From contig JAFLBS010000007.1 of NCBI GenBank assembly GCA_017303755.1, forward strand, positions 28,470 through 92,469: DNA of 64,000 nt, read 5' to 3'. The notes under the pieces are model-generated. The model saw only the letters and a list, made by a program, of their open reading frames with translations, ran no database searches and had not been told where the DNA came from. Source of the stretch: Flavobacteriales bacterium (GTDB lineage Bacteria > Bacteroidota > Bacteroidia > Flavobacteriales > Flavobacteriaceae). Of the stretch, positions 52,523 to 61,851 are shown piece after piece. The translations under genes and the position numbers were made by a program. Position 1 is the first letter of the stretch, and every line of letters begins with the position of its first letter.

Positions 52523-52603
52523 CTTCTTTGTAGTGAGTAATTAGGTGTGCAGCACCTTTGTAAAAGATACTGCACTTTTGTTTAACCAAAAAAAAGAATT
52601 CTT

Positions 52604-52771
52604 ATGAGTAATTATATTGCCCCGAGATTTCAACCAAAACCAAAAGCTACTATTTGCTTCAAAAATAACTGTGTTACAGTTTATGATGAAGTTGCTGATG
52701 TTGTTAATGCCATTGCGGTTACAGCTACATTTGTTATAGCAGTTTCTTTGGTAGTCAAAGCGTTGAAATAG
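52604..52771 (+). CDS. small membrane peptide, 55 aa
   Basis: 55 residues: a soluble start (MSNYIAPRFQPKPKATICFK) with one Cys pair region (CFKNNC), then a hydrophobic helix (VVNAIAVTATFVIAVSLVVK). One membrane span with little else. It lies immediately upstream of the Pycsar operon, separated by a terminator-like hairpin. Could be an accessory or an unrelated small protein. Confidence 0.5.
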   Translation: MSNYIAPRFQPKPKATICFKNNCVTVYDEVADVVNAIAVTATFVIAVSLVVKALK

Positions 52772-52781
52772 ATTATTTTTT

Positions 52782-52807
52782 AGACGAGCTTGAAATTAAG
52801 CTCGTCT
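52782..52807 (+). terminator. terminator or attenuator before the Pycsar operon
   Basis: A perfect 10-bp stem (AGACGAGCTT / AAGCTCGTCT) with a six-base loop and a T-rich tail, 26 bases before the pycTM start. Confidence 0.65.
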
Positions 52808-52833
52808 ATTCTTAATCCTTTAAAAAATAAAAA

Positions 52834-53334
52834 ATGAATAAGTCAGAAAAAGAAAGATTGATTTTCAATGTTGGTAGGTTTGATCATTATTATGATACTA
52901 TTAATAATAAGATTGCAGTTTATATAGCCATCAATACTTTTCTTCTTGGAGGTGTATTAGGAGCTTATTTTACTATTAAAAGCAAAATTATTAACCATAC
53001 ACTATCCTTTGAATTTTTGATTGGATTGTTCACATTTATGGGATTGACTACCATTGCGGTATTGATTTATTCGAGTGTACCGTTTTTAAATTATAAAACT
53101 TCTTCTCTATATTATTTTGGAACTATAGCGCAAAATACTTTAGAGGAGTATAAAGAAAAGAGTAAACAAAGCGTTGAAAAAGATGATTTGAAAGATTTAC
53201 GAGAGCAAGTCTATTTTTTATCAAAAGGATTAAACAAAAAATTTACAATACTAAAATGGACAGGTTATTCGATGCTTTTTCAGGTTATAGTTTTAGTATT
53301 TGTAACGATAATAATTTTTAATAATACGATTTAA
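52834..53334 (+). CDS. pycTM: PycTM-like transmembrane Pycsar effector
   Basis: 166 residues. N-terminal helix with RFDHYYDTINNKIAVY, the hallmark start of the Pycsar effector (DUF5706-type) domain, then two close transmembrane helices (AINTFLLGGVLGAYF, LIGLFTFMGLTTIAVLIYSS), a cytoplasmic segment with a Lys/Glu helix and a third helix near the end (MLFQVIVLVFVTIIIF). In Pycsar, cUMP or cCMP binding makes such proteins disrupt the membrane. It is one base upstream of the cyclase. Confidence 0.85.
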   Translation: MNKSEKERLIFNVGRFDHYYDTINNKIAVYIAINTFLLGGVLGAYFTIKSKIINHTLSFEFLIGLFTFMGLTTIAVLIYSSVPFLNYKTSSLYYFGTIAQNTLEEYKEKSKQSVEKDDLKDLREQVYFLSKGLNKKFTILKWTGYSMLFQVIVLVFVTIIIFNNTI

Positions 53335-53335
53335 C

Positions 53336-54352
53336 ATGAATATATATTCGGATTACTTTGAAGTAATCAAAGATGCTGTGCGTGCGGACCAAAGTGGAAT
53401 CTTTCCTAAAGGTCTGGCAGGAGTTGGTAATTTGAGCGAAAGTTCAAAAATGACCTTCTCAACTATTAATAATAAAATTTCCAGAAAAGAACTTGCTCCA
53501 AGTTTAAAACATTACTCAGAAGTTGCAGGTTTAGGAAAGGTTAATTATAATCAAGATTTGGGTTTGCATCCTGATTTTGGACATTTGAAAGCAACTGATA
53601 ACACTGAAGAACATTACATTATTTCTTGTTTTGTCGACATTGCAGGAAGTACCAATATGTTTAAAAAGTTTAGTAAAGAAGCGGTGTTTTTAATAACTAA
53701 TACTTTAGTAAAAGCTAATATTCATACTGCTTTAATTCATGGTGGTTATGTTCAAAGAATTCAAGGTGATGGATTGTTTATCTATTTTGGAGGGAAAAAC
53801 ATTTCAAAAGAAACAGCTGTGAAAAATGCGTTATTGTCATTAAGTACCTATAGCTATTTTGTACAAAATGATTTGAAAGACTATTTATTATCGCAAGGTG
53901 TTGAAAATATTTCAATTAGAAGCGGTATTGATTTTGGTGAAGCCGATGATGTGCTTTGGGGATCTTGTGGAATTGATGGTATAAGTGAAGTAACAACTTG
54001 TAGCTTGCATACAAGCTTGGCGAGTAAAATGCAATCTAGTGCTAATAAGTGTGGTATTGTTGCAGGCGCAAATGTGAAAAATTTAGTACCGAATAGTGAT
54101 GATTATTTCAGTGTTGTTTCAAAAAGAACTGGTGATGAAAATGACAGGTATATTTTTAGAAACCCAGATGAAGGATTTTACTATACTCAGTATGATTTTA
54201 ATTGGGATAAGTTCCTAAAGAAGCAACCTAATGTTACATTTGACCAAAATGGGAAATTAAATTTTAGACTACCGGTATCTAATGCTATATTAAATCCATT
54301 GAGTTTGCAACCTATCGCTGAATTAAGTAAACCTTATTTTATAAATGAATAG
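53336..54352 (+). CDS. pycC: PycC-like class III pyrimidine cyclase
   Basis: 338 residues with a class III nucleotidyl cyclase domain (about 92-270): metal Asp 101 in CFVDIAGSTNMF, Asp 145 in QRIQGDGLFIYFG, SIRSGIDFGEA, and the CGIDGISEVTTCSLHTSLASKM segment. The N-terminus (1-90) is an extra domain as in Pycsar cyclases. It makes a cyclic pyrimidine nucleotide on phage infection (by family; base specificity not resolved). Its last codons overlap the next gene by 8 bases. Confidence 0.85.
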   Translation: MNIYSDYFEVIKDAVRADQSGIFPKGLAGVGNLSESSKMTFSTINNKISRKELAPSLKHYSEVAGLGKVNYNQDLGLHPDFGHLKATDNTEEHYIISCFVDIAGSTNMFKKFSKEAVFLITNTLVKANIHTALIHGGYVQRIQGDGLFIYFGGKNISKETAVKNALLSLSTYSYFVQNDLKDYLLSQGVENISIRSGIDFGEADDVLWGSCGIDGISEVTTCSLHTSLASKMQSSANKCGIVAGANVKNLVPNSDDYFSVVSKRTGDENDRYIFRNPDEGFYYTQYDFNWDKFLKKQPNVTFDQNGKLNFRLPVSNAILNPLSLQPIAELSKPYFINE

Positions 54353-54998
54353 GAGATTAGAAAAAGATATTGACGCTTTCTTGGATATGTACCCTATTTT
54401 CTTATTAGTTCAAGAAACGGAAAATACAAAAACTTTTGATGGTAAAATAGATATAATCGATATTAATGGAAATTATTGGGATAGTTATGATGTAAGGATT
54501 AAAATTCCTATCGCTAAATATCCCAATATTATTCCTGAAGTGTATGAGATTTCTAAGAAAATAGAACGAGAAAGAGACTGGCATATAGCTGCTGATGGAG
54601 CTTGTTGTTTAGATATTACACACCAATTACTACTTTTGAAAAACAAAGGAATTGATTTGATTTCTTTTTATCAAAACAAGATTTATCCTTTTTTTGCTAA
54701 TCATCAGTACAAACTTAAAACAGGAAATTATGCTAATGGTGATTATCCTCATGAATTTGATGGAGTAAAATATTTTTATGCTGAAAATCTTAAATTAAAT
54801 AATAAAGATTTAATCATTAAAATTCTAAAGCAAATTACTACTAAGAAATTACCCAAAAAAGAAGCTGTATGTATTTGTGGTGAATCAAAATTTAAGCATT
54901 GTCATTTATCAACTGTTACCAAATTGATTTTATTTGGACAACACCAATTAAAGTTAGATTTGGCTCTTTTTGAACTTGATACAAATGAAAAAAAATAA
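54345..54998 (+). CDS. E2-like (UBC-fold) protein with SEC-C-type zinc motif, third gene of the Pycsar operon
   Basis: 217 residues. An E2-like core: IDIIDINGNYWDSYDVRIKI beta strands, the KYPNIIPEVYE segment (like YP..PP in ubiquitin-conjugating enzymes) and H80-IAADGAC-C88-LDI, matching the H...DGxxCLDI active site, with Cys88 as the predicted catalytic residue. The C-terminus carries CICGESKFKHCH (C176, C178, C186, H187), a SEC-C-like zinc site. Its ATG overlaps the pycC stop (ATGAATAG). Analogy with CBASS type II-short E2 proteins suggests it conjugates or regulates PycC, but the cyclase ends in NE, not Gly. I know no described Pycsar E2. Confidence 0.7.
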   Translation: MNRRLEKDIDAFLDMYPIFLLVQETENTKTFDGKIDIIDINGNYWDSYDVRIKIPIAKYPNIIPEVYEISKKIERERDWHIAADGACCLDITHQLLLLKNKGIDLISFYQNKIYPFFANHQYKLKTGNYANGDYPHEFDGVKYFYAENLKLNNKDLIIKILKQITTKKLPKKEAVCICGESKFKHCHLSTVTKLILFGQHQLKLDLALFELDTNEKK

Positions 54999-55012
54999 TT
55001 TTTCTCACAAAT

Positions 55013-55043
55013 GTAGGTCACAGGTTCGAATCCTGATTAGGCT
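55013..55043 (+). other. tRNA 3'-end fragment, probable attachment-site remnant
   Basis: Contains a T-arm (CACAGG TTCGAAT CCTG) followed by an acceptor-like ATTAGGCTT, but no D-arm or anticodon arm upstream: the sequence before is the end of the E2-like gene. Such 3' fragments remain where an element recombined into a tRNA. It lies exactly between the Pycsar operon and the restriction locus, so it may mark an element boundary. Confidence 0.55.
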
Positions 55044-55102
55044 TTATCTCTTATTGTATAAGGAAAGCTTGTGACACACAAAAAACTGTGTGTCAAAAAA
55101 AG

Positions 55103-55210
55103 TTAAAAAAAGGTTTTTTTTAAAAGGCTAACTATAGGTGTATCATTTTTAATTGCCACTATAATGGCAACAAAATTTGCGAGGATTGCTATGATACTTT
55201 CTATATTCAT
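55103..55210 (-). CDS. possible 35-aa hydrophobic peptide
   Basis: ATG at 55210 gives MNIESIIAILANFVAIIVAI followed by KNDTPIVSLLKKTFF, a one-helix peptide like type I toxins, with a strong hairpin (TGACACACA / TGTGTGTCA, 55072-55095) downstream. No homology or ribosome site supports it clearly. The 55044-55222 gap has nothing else. Confidence 0.25.
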   Translation of the reverse strand: MNIESIIAILANFVAIIVAIKNDTPIVSLLKKTFF

Positions 55211-55222
55211 ATTTCAAATTTA

Positions 55223-56320
55223 CTAAAAAAATGTAATCAATTTTAATTTATTTTCTTCAGGTTGGTAATGAAGTGTCACTTGACATTTTACTTTTTCTTT
55301 AGAATATTGCACCTCTAATTCAATGATAACATTAAACTTGATAACATTGAATTCTTTCAACTCTGACATTTCATAAATGTAGTTTTCCTTAATTTTTACT
55401 TTTATTAATTTTTCAAAGTCTTTTATTGAGTAGTTTTCAAGTTGTGCTTTTTTGAGTTTGCCTCCTTTTTCGTTTAGAAGGTAATTAAACTTTTGCTCTT
55501 CAATTTCAATATTGAGTTTTTCTAAATCACCACTAATAGGTGTTATGGAGTTTAAAGCAATTCGTGTATCTAAACTATATCCTTTTAAATCCTCACGTTC
55601 AATTTTATATGATAAAAACAAATCATAGTATAGACTTGGAATACTTTTAATTGAAAAACTATAGTTTTCGAAGGGTAATCCTTGCGTATTTTCATCAGTT
55701 TTCCAATCTTCATCTTCATAAGGAAGGATTACTTCATGATTATTTACTATGGCTACTTTGCATAGAATGAATGACAGCATTGTTTTCAGATTGGTTTGAG
55801 TAGTTGTATCAAGAAATCCTATATATGGTTCATAACCATTTAATTGATTATGAAATTTAGTAAATAAAGTATTTGAAAGATTATTGATATAAATAATATA
55901 GCAATCCTGTATGTTAAGAAAATCTGTGTCTTTTACTGATGTTAATTCTTGAAAAAACATTTCTTTCCAATAGTAAAAATTTTGATCAATAATTAAATCA
56001 CCTGAAAGTATACTATGTTTCGTTTTTTTGTCAAATAGTGGAATTACTTTGTCAAAAACTTCATAACCATACCATGCAGATTTTATTTTTGAGCTATCAA
56101 AAACAAGAGCGATTTCTTTTTTGTTGATATTGGGCGTCAATACATTCCTTAAATCTTTATACTCTATACTCTTTTTTGAATGTAAATTTTCAGTGAAATC
56201 ATTAAATGCTTGTTGAATAACATCATACATCTGTTTATCAGAAAGTTTGAAATTTTCTTTCATAACCTCCAAATAAAAGTTTTCTCGCGACTCTAATGTG
56301 AAAATTGTTTTATTGGACAT
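55223..56320 (-). CDS. hypothetical protein linked to the type I RM locus, 365 aa
   Basis: A soluble acidic protein with a mixed alpha/beta fold. Notable stretches: YKDLRNVLTPNINKKEIALV, FDSSKIKSAWYGYEVFDKVI, and CQVTLHYQPEENKLKLITFF at the end. It follows hsdR by 36 bases on the same strand, so it belongs to the restriction operon, perhaps as an accessory or a further defence gene. No family recognised. Confidence 0.6.
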   Translation of the reverse strand: MSNKTIFTLESRENFYLEVMKENFKLSDKQMYDVIQQAFNDFTENLHSKKSIEYKDLRNVLTPNINKKEIALVFDSSKIKSAWYGYEVFDKVIPLFDKKTKHSILSGDLIIDQNFYYWKEMFFQELTSVKDTDFLNIQDCYIIYINNLSNTLFTKFHNQLNGYEPYIGFLDTTTQTNLKTMLSFILCKVAIVNNHEVILPYEDEDWKTDENTQGLPFENYSFSIKSIPSLYYDLFLSYKIEREDLKGYSLDTRIALNSITPISGDLEKLNIEIEEQKFNYLLNEKGGKLKKAQLENYSIKDFEKLIKVKIKENYIYEMSELKEFNVIKFNVIIELEVQYSKEKVKCQVTLHYQPEENKLKLITFF

Positions 56321-56356
56321 AAGTTGATTATCTCTCCGATTCTATAAAATGATTTC

Positions 56357-59300
56357 TTATATCTGCCCACCAACACCTTTAAATTTGTCTACAAATGCTG
56401 CAATTTTTTGAAAAACATTCTGTTTTTTTGTTAAATACTGCGGATTTAAAGGACTCATTTTAGGTAGAATTGTATTGAGTTCGGTTCCGTTTTCATTGGC
56501 AAATTCACGCTTTAAAGATGCTGTAATGTATCGTTTTGCTTCTTCCTCATTTAAGTTCTCGTCTGTAATTAATTCGGAAGCTTCCTTTTTCTGTTTTTCC
56601 TGTGCATACTTGAAGAACGAATCTATTACATTTGCTTTATCTTGAATAATTTCAAGGTCGGTTTCATTAATAAAATCCACTACTAAACTCTCTTTTGCTC
56701 TGTTGCCTATACTTGCACGAATCACCCTTCGGATTTCTTCTATTAAGGTGGCTTTGTCTTTATTCTTTTTATTATGTTCAAAAATCAATTCCAAAATATA
56801 ATCAAGATTTATTTCTTGTGATTTGAGCAGGTCTATTTCAAAAACAACATCATCCCAATCAATAGTTGATTCTTCTGATGCTGCACCGTTTTTTTCACGT
56901 CTTAACCAATCACGAATATCATTATAAGTTGAACGATAATCTTGAATTGTTCGCTCAGGTAACAAGTTTATCTCTTGCATCGTTGCTAATTCCTCGTCGG
57001 TTACAAAGTAAGCTTCTTTAAATGCTTCAAGTGCTGTAGCATCATTTACATTGATTGTTTGAAGCGCTTTGAGTTTGGTGAACTCATCATAATTTTGAAG
57101 TATGTTTTCTACTCGCAAGTACTCTCCAAATATTTTTGAAAATTCTTTTTTGTCTTTTTCTGTTACTATCTCATCTGGTTTCGGAAATTTTTCATTTAAG
57201 TCATTTACAACATCTTTTAAACCTCGTCGTGCTTGTCCGGTTGCAATATCTGTAAATCCCTCTAAATATTCACTGTAGCTCTTTTCGAGTACTACATTTT
57301 TAGTGTTTTTGTCTCCAAATAACGTTATGGCGTCAACAGTAGCTTTTTCTAAATCTCTAAAAGTAATAATGTTTCCAAAGGTTTTTGTAGCATCATAAAT
57401 ACGGTTGGTACGAGAAAAAGCTTGCATTAATCCATGATAACGCAGGTTCTTATCTACAAATAGGGTATTTAATGTTGGAGAATCAAATCCAGTAAGAAAC
57501 ATACCAACTACAATAATCAAGTCAATTTCTTTATTCTTTACTCGTTTGGCAAGATCACGATAGTAGTTTTGAAATTCTTTACTTTCTACACCAAAACTGG
57601 TTTTAAACATTACATTGTAATCATCAATAGCCTTCTTTAAAAATTCTTTGGCACTGCTATCCATAGCAGATGGTTCAAAGTTTTCATCTATTATTTCACC
57701 GATAGCACTCTGTTCTTCATTGGCGGCATAGGAAAATATCGTTGCAATATTTAAAGGCTTATCGCTATCTTTTTGCAATAGGTTTAATTCTTCATAATAA
57801 CATTTAGCCGCGTCAACACTACTTACAGCAAACATGGCATTAAAACCTTGTTTTCCTCCCTGATTTCTATGTGTTTTTATTCTGAAATTATTTAGAATGT
57901 ATTGCGAAATCTCTTTGATACGTGCCGGATGTAAAAAGGCTTTTTTGTTTTCTGCAGCAGTTAACTTTTTCTCATCTATTTCTGTTTCTATACTTTTAAA
58001 CTGTGCACGTACATCATTGTAATCTACTTTGAATTTCAGTACTTTTTCGTCCCTAATTGCATCTGTTATTACATACGAATGTAGTTCACGACCAAATACA
58101 CTTGCTGTTGTTTCTGCACCCAAAGCATTTTCAGGAAAGATTGGAGTACCTGTAAAACCAAATTGATAGTACTTTTTAAACTTTTTATTTAGGTTCTTTT
58201 GTGCTTCTCCAAACTGAGAACGATGAGCTTCATCAAAAATAAAAACCACTTGTTTTTGATAAATGGCCAAATCACTCTCCGTTTTCATAAGGTTGTTCAA
58301 CTTTTGAATGGTTGTGACAATAATCTTATTGTCTTCTTTGTCAATATTCCTCTTCAAACCTGCTGTACTGTCGGAGCCATTCACACTGTCAGGAGAAAAT
58401 CTTTGATATTCTTTCATAGTTTGAAAGTCCAAATCCTTGCGATCAACTACAAAGAACACTTTGTCAATAAAATCCAATTGTGTTGCTAATCGAGCAGCTT
58501 TAAAACTTGTAAGAGTTTTTCCTGAACCCGTAGTATGCCAAATATAACCACCACTTTCTGCATTAGACCAATTTTTAGCTTGAAATGAACTTGAAATTTT
58601 CCATAACATTCTTTCTGTTGCTGCAATTTGATATGGTCGCATTATAAGTAATGTATCACTCGTATCAAAAACCGAATATGTGAGTAATACGTTTAATAAA
58701 GTGTGTTTTTGAAAAAATGTTGTTGTAAAATCTTTAAGGTCTTTAATTAATGTATTATCGGCTTTTGCCCAATTCATGGTAAAGTCGAAGCTATTTTTGT
58801 TTCGCTCAACTGTGTTTGCAAAATAGCGGCTGTCTGTTCCGTTAGTGATAACAAAAATCTGCAAGTATTTGAAAAGAGAATTAGTACTGTTAAGGCTCTC
58901 TTTCGTATAGCGATGCACTTGATTAAATGCCTCACGAATAGCTACGCCACGCTTTTTTAGTTCTACTTGAACTAAAGGCAAACCGTTGACTAGTATAGTA
59001 ACGTCGTAACGATTGGTATGCGTTCCTTTTTGTTCAAATTGCTTAATTACCTGAACTTTATTACGCGCAATGTTATTTTTATCTACTAAGTAAATGTTTT
59101 GGATATGTCCATCATCAAAAACAAAATCATAGATGTAATTTTCATGAATTTTTCTTGTTTTTTCGACAAGGTTATCACTCGGTTTATCCAGATATTCCTC
59201 TACAAAACGAGCCCATTCACTATCTGAAAATTCCATATAGTTCAGTGCTTGCAATTGTACTCTTACATTAGCCAACATAGATTCAATAGAAGTCAGATTG

Positions 59301-59461
59301 GGGTTTTCATAACCTTGATTGATTAAATCTTGGATAAATTCTTTCTCAAGAGCTGCTTCCGTTTGATACACCGCAGGTGGCTCATTCAACTCTGAATACT
59401 TAGTGTATTTATCTAAAACAATAAAATTGTTTGATTCTGCGATGGTTTTAAATTGTGACAT
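56357..59461 (-). CDS. hsdR: type IC restriction subunit HsdR
   Basis: 1034 residues, close in length and segment order to EcoR124I HsdR (about 1038). Seen: an N-terminal nuclease domain with [21 protein letters not shown] (D...ExK), Walker [21 protein letters not shown], the DEAH-box [14 protein letters not shown], motif [11 protein letters not shown], motif [18 protein letters not shown] and the helical C-terminal domain. It translocates and cuts unmodified DNA. Its start overlaps the prrC end by 14 bases. Confidence 0.93.
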   Translation of the reverse strand: MSQFKTIAESNNFIVLDKYTKYSELNEPPAVYQTEAALEKEFIQDLINQGYENPNLTSIESMLANVRVQLQALNYMEFSDSEWARFVEEYLDKPSDNLVEKTRKIHENYIYDFVFDDGHIQNIYLVDKNNIARNKVQVIKQFEQKGTHTNRYDVTILVNGLPLVQVELKKRGVAIREAFNQVHRYTKESLNSTNSLFKYLQIFVITNGTDSRYFANTVERNKNSFDFTMNWAKADNTLIKDLKDFTTTFFQKHTLLNVLLTYSVFDTSDTLLIMRPYQIAATERMLWKISSSFQAKNWSNAESGGYIWHTTGSGKTLTSFKAARLATQLDFIDKVFFVVDRKDLDFQTMKEYQRFSPDSVNGSDSTAGLKRNIDKEDNKIIVTTIQKLNNLMKTESDLAIYQKQVVFIFDEAHRSQFGEAQKNLNKKFKKYYQFGFTGTPIFPENALGAETTASVFGRELHSYVITDAIRDEKVLKFKVDYNDVRAQFKSIETEIDEKKLTAAENKKAFLHPARIKEISQYILNNFRIKTHRNQGGKQGFNAMFAVSSVDAAKCYYEELNLLQKDSDKPLNIATIFSYAANEEQSAIGEIIDENFEPSAMDSSAKEFLKKAIDDYNVMFKTSFGVESKEFQNYYRDLAKRVKNKEIDLIIVVGMFLTGFDSPTLNTLFVDKNLRYHGLMQAFSRTNRIYDATKTFGNIITFRDLEKATVDAITLFGDKNTKNVVLEKSYSEYLEGFTDIATGQARRGLKDVVNDLNEKFPKPDEIVTEKDKKEFSKIFGEYLRVENILQNYDEFTKLKALQTINVNDATALEAFKEAYFVTDEELATMQEINLLPERTIQDYRSTYNDIRDWLRREKNGAASEESTIDWDDVVFEIDLLKSQEINLDYILELIFEHNKKNKDKATLIEEIRRVIRASIGNRAKESLVVDFINETDLEIIQDKANVIDSFFKYAQEKQKKEASELITDENLNEEEAKRYITASLKREFANENGTELNTILPKMSPLNPQYLTKKQNVFQKIAAFVDKFKGVGGQI

Positions 59462-60641
59462 CTTCTTCAGTAACTAGTTGGTTATTGTTTGATTTAAAAT
59501 TGTATATTTTTATTATTATTTCCCGAACCAAGAAGCTCAACATTCGCTTATCATTATCATCAAGAATGGATATTTCCTCACCATGATGTTTAGAGTGACT
59601 AGACAAATTGATTATTCGCTTGTGATAAGCTTCCCGAGAATCTTGAGGTAGTAGCTGCTCCCAATTATTAAATCCTAGAAAAGTTGAGGTCTTTTCAAAT
59701 ATATTACGAATAAAATTAAAGTGATATTTTTGAATATCTTCAGATTGTAAAGCCTTTTCCAGTTCAGATAGAAGAAATAAATGATATGAAAAAGGAGAAT
59801 CTTTTATTTGCTCTTCGAGGTTAAATGTACCATCTATCAATTTTTCAAGTCGCCATTCTTTAGTTTTTTTTACTCTACTAAATTCATTAAAAAGGACATT
59901 ATAGAATAATGGATTGTGAGTTGTAATTATGAACTCCAAGTCTGATTGGCTTGACTTTATTAATTCAGCAATATTAACAGCCAATTCAATTAGATGTGTG
60001 TCATCTAACGAGCTTACCGGGTCATCAATAAATACATATTTTAAATCATTAAATCGATCGGTTTCACGGTCAGCTTCTTCAGCTACATTTAAAACATTAA
60101 TAGCCTGTTCTAAAAAACTGTAAAAAACACTCCATATAAAACAACTTTCTTCTCCTTTAGAAATCTTAACGAACTCAGTGGGTTCATCATTTCCTCGTTC
60201 AAATGAGAAACGAACTTCAGAATAGGCAGGAATTATTATTTCATTATTATTCTTGTCCTTAATTGCATATTGTTCATTAAAACGAGGTGTTAATTTATCA
60301 TTTGTATAGCGTTGAAAATGACTTGTTATATTAGGTTCTTGTCCTTGTTCTACAAGTACCCAATTGGTATAACTATTGGGTTGAATTTTCAACTTCCTAT
60401 CTGTATCGTTATCCAAATCGTTATCCCAATAGAATAAATCTTCAGTGAAAGCATTGTAGTACATTATATTGATTTTTGCTTCTACATCTTCTTCTTGCTC
60501 TTCCTGATTTTTGAGTGCTATCAATTCTTTAAATTCACGTGACAGCCGTGTTTTTCCTGTGCCATTAAAAGCATATATCAGTTGCACTTTTTTATTAGCA
60601 TCTTTAAGAGTTTGTGCTATTTCAGGTAATGATTTTGCCAT
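59448..60641 (-). CDS. prrC: PrrC-like anticodon nuclease (AAA_13 ATPase plus nuclease domain)
   Basis: 397 residues, almost the length of E. coli PrrC (396). Walker [16 protein letters not shown] (23-37), the ABC-type signature ISKGEES (160-166), Walker [15 protein letters not shown] (203-216) and [10 protein letters not shown]. The C-terminal nuclease domain keeps R312 and E316 ([10 protein letters not shown]) and H349 (INLSSHSK), the Arg-Glu-His triad of PrrC (R320, E324, H356). It lies between hsdS and hsdR, as in the EcoprrI locus. The masked nuclease is released when a phage inhibits the restriction enzyme, and it cuts tRNA-Lys. Confidence 0.85.
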   Translation of the reverse strand: MAKSLPEIAQTLKDANKKVQLIYAFNGTGKTRLSREFKELIALKNQEEQEEDVEAKINIMYYNAFTEDLFYWDNDLDNDTDRKLKIQPNSYTNWVLVEQGQEPNITSHFQRYTNDKLTPRFNEQYAIKDKNNNEIIIPAYSEVRFSFERGNDEPTEFVKISKGEESCFIWSVFYSFLEQAINVLNVAEEADRETDRFNDLKYVFIDDPVSSLDDTHLIELAVNIAELIKSSQSDLEFIITTHNPLFYNVLFNEFSRVKKTKEWRLEKLIDGTFNLEEQIKDSPFSYHLFLLSELEKALQSEDIQKYHFNFIRNIFEKTSTFLGFNNWEQLLPQDSREAYHKRIINLSSHSKHHGEEISILDDNDKRMLSFLVREIIIKIYNFKSNNNQLVTEEDVTI

Positions 60642-60642
60642 A

Positions 60643-61851
60643 TTATTCTACTATATTATCTTGAGGAAATGTTAGTAACAAATCTCTGTAATACTCATAT
60701 TGTTTTTTTCTTAACTTTATTTCTTTTGGTAAACCTTCGCTTATTGAGTTGGTTAAAATGTCAAATTTGTCCAGAATAGCAACTACACGATCTTGTTCTT
60801 CTTTGGAAGGAACTGGAATTATTGCTTTACCCAAACCTTTTGCATTTATAGCAGAGATTTTACCGGAAGAAATGTGTTTTTTAATTTGATCATGGAATTG
60901 TTTTGTTCGTGTAAAATAAGCCACAAACTTTGGGTTTAATGTTGTTTTATATGAAAAACATGCATCGTGGACAACTACACCTTCGTCACCTAACCAAGCC
61001 GTTCCCATTCCGATATCTTCGATAGTTTCACCTGCTGCTACTATCACTACATCACCTTTATCGGCAACTCGTAGATTTTTATTTTTAACTAGTTCTTCAC
61101 TCAAAAAGGATTTTGTTTTATTTGCCCAAGTTCCGTAATGTGTGTACATTTCTCCATAATGAATAACAGGAACTCCTTCAGAAATCAAATCAGTTTTTAC
61201 AAAACGTTTACCTCTTTGTAATACTCCAATACTTTCATCGTCCATTTGTAAATGTTGTACTTTGTTTTTATCAAAGGTGTACAATTTCTCTCTATAATAA
61301 CTATATTGCGTTTTTCGTGCTATAAGCTCCGCTGTAAGCTCCGCTGTAAGCTCCGTAAATGAATCAAGAATTGCAACTATTTTTTGTTGAATTTCGATTG
61401 ATTTTTTTGGGTTTTCTGGACATGGTATAGGTATGAGTTTATTTACGTAGTTACTAATCCATTGTCTTTTATGGTCACCATCAACTAGGCCACTAGGCAG
61501 AGTATTCATCCAATAATAAATGTATTTTAATAATGCTTTTGATTCATCAATTGAAGTAATCATTTTCATAGCTGAAGACTTAGCCTTAAAATCAAAATCA
61601 ACCCACTTATTTGCAGTTGTAAAATCATCAAAAATTATAACTGGATTTTCAGATGCTTTGTAAATTCCATTTGTTTCATCAGTATATCCTAAAATAAATG
61701 TTTTACCCGCAGTCAGAACTGGAGTTTTAAAATTATTACTATAATTATTTGATTCTACCAAATATCTAGTTGGCTGCTGATAATCTGCATACTCACCCAA
61801 AGGGAGCCATTCTACTGAAACACCATTCAATAATTTTTCAATGTAACTCAT
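60643..61851 (-). CDS. hsdS: type IC specificity subunit HsdS
   Basis: 402 residues with two target recognition domains (about 1-170 and 210-375) and two conserved helical spacers ([20 protein letters not shown] about 190-210; [18 protein letters not shown] at the end). A 12-base repeat in the first spacer encodes TAEL units as in EcoR124I. It defines the DNA target, which cannot be read from sequence alone. It overlaps the hsdM end by ATGA and precedes prrC by 1 base. Confidence 0.92.
   Translation of the reverse strand: MSYIEKLLNGVSVEWLPLGEYADYQQPTRYLVESNNYSNNFKTPVLTAGKTFILGYTDETNGIYKASENPVIIFDDFTTANKWVDFDFKAKSSAMKMITSIDESKALLKYIYYWMNTLPSGLVDGDHKRQWISNYVNKLIPIPCPENPKKSIEIQQKIVAILDSFTELTAELTAELIARKTQYSYYREKLYTFDKNKVQHLQMDDESIGVLQRGKRFVKTDLISEGVPVIHYGEMYTHYGTWANKTKSFLSEELVKNKNLRVADKGDVVIVAAGETIEDIGMGTAWLGDEGVVVHDACFSYKTTLNPKFVAYFTRTKQFHDQIKKHISSGKISAINAKGLGKAIIPVPSKEEQDRVVAILDKFDILTNSISEGLPKEIKLRKKQYEYYRDLLLTFPQDNIVE
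61324..61355. repeat. 12-base tandem repeat in hsdS (TAEL repeats)
   Basis: AAGCTCCGCTGT at 61324-61335 and 61336-61347, then AAGCTCCG at 61348-61355. It encodes the TAEL units of the central spacer. In EcoR124I/EcoR124II, two versus three such repeats change the spacer of the recognised sequence. Confidence 0.8.

Noticed and set aside
55013-55043. Complete tRNA gene
   Set aside because: Only the T-arm and acceptor 3' half are present; upstream sequence is the coding end of the E2-like gene.
55072-55095. Intrinsic terminator
   Set aside because: The hairpin is strong but there is an A run, not a T run, after it on the plus strand, and on the minus strand the T run comes before the stem.
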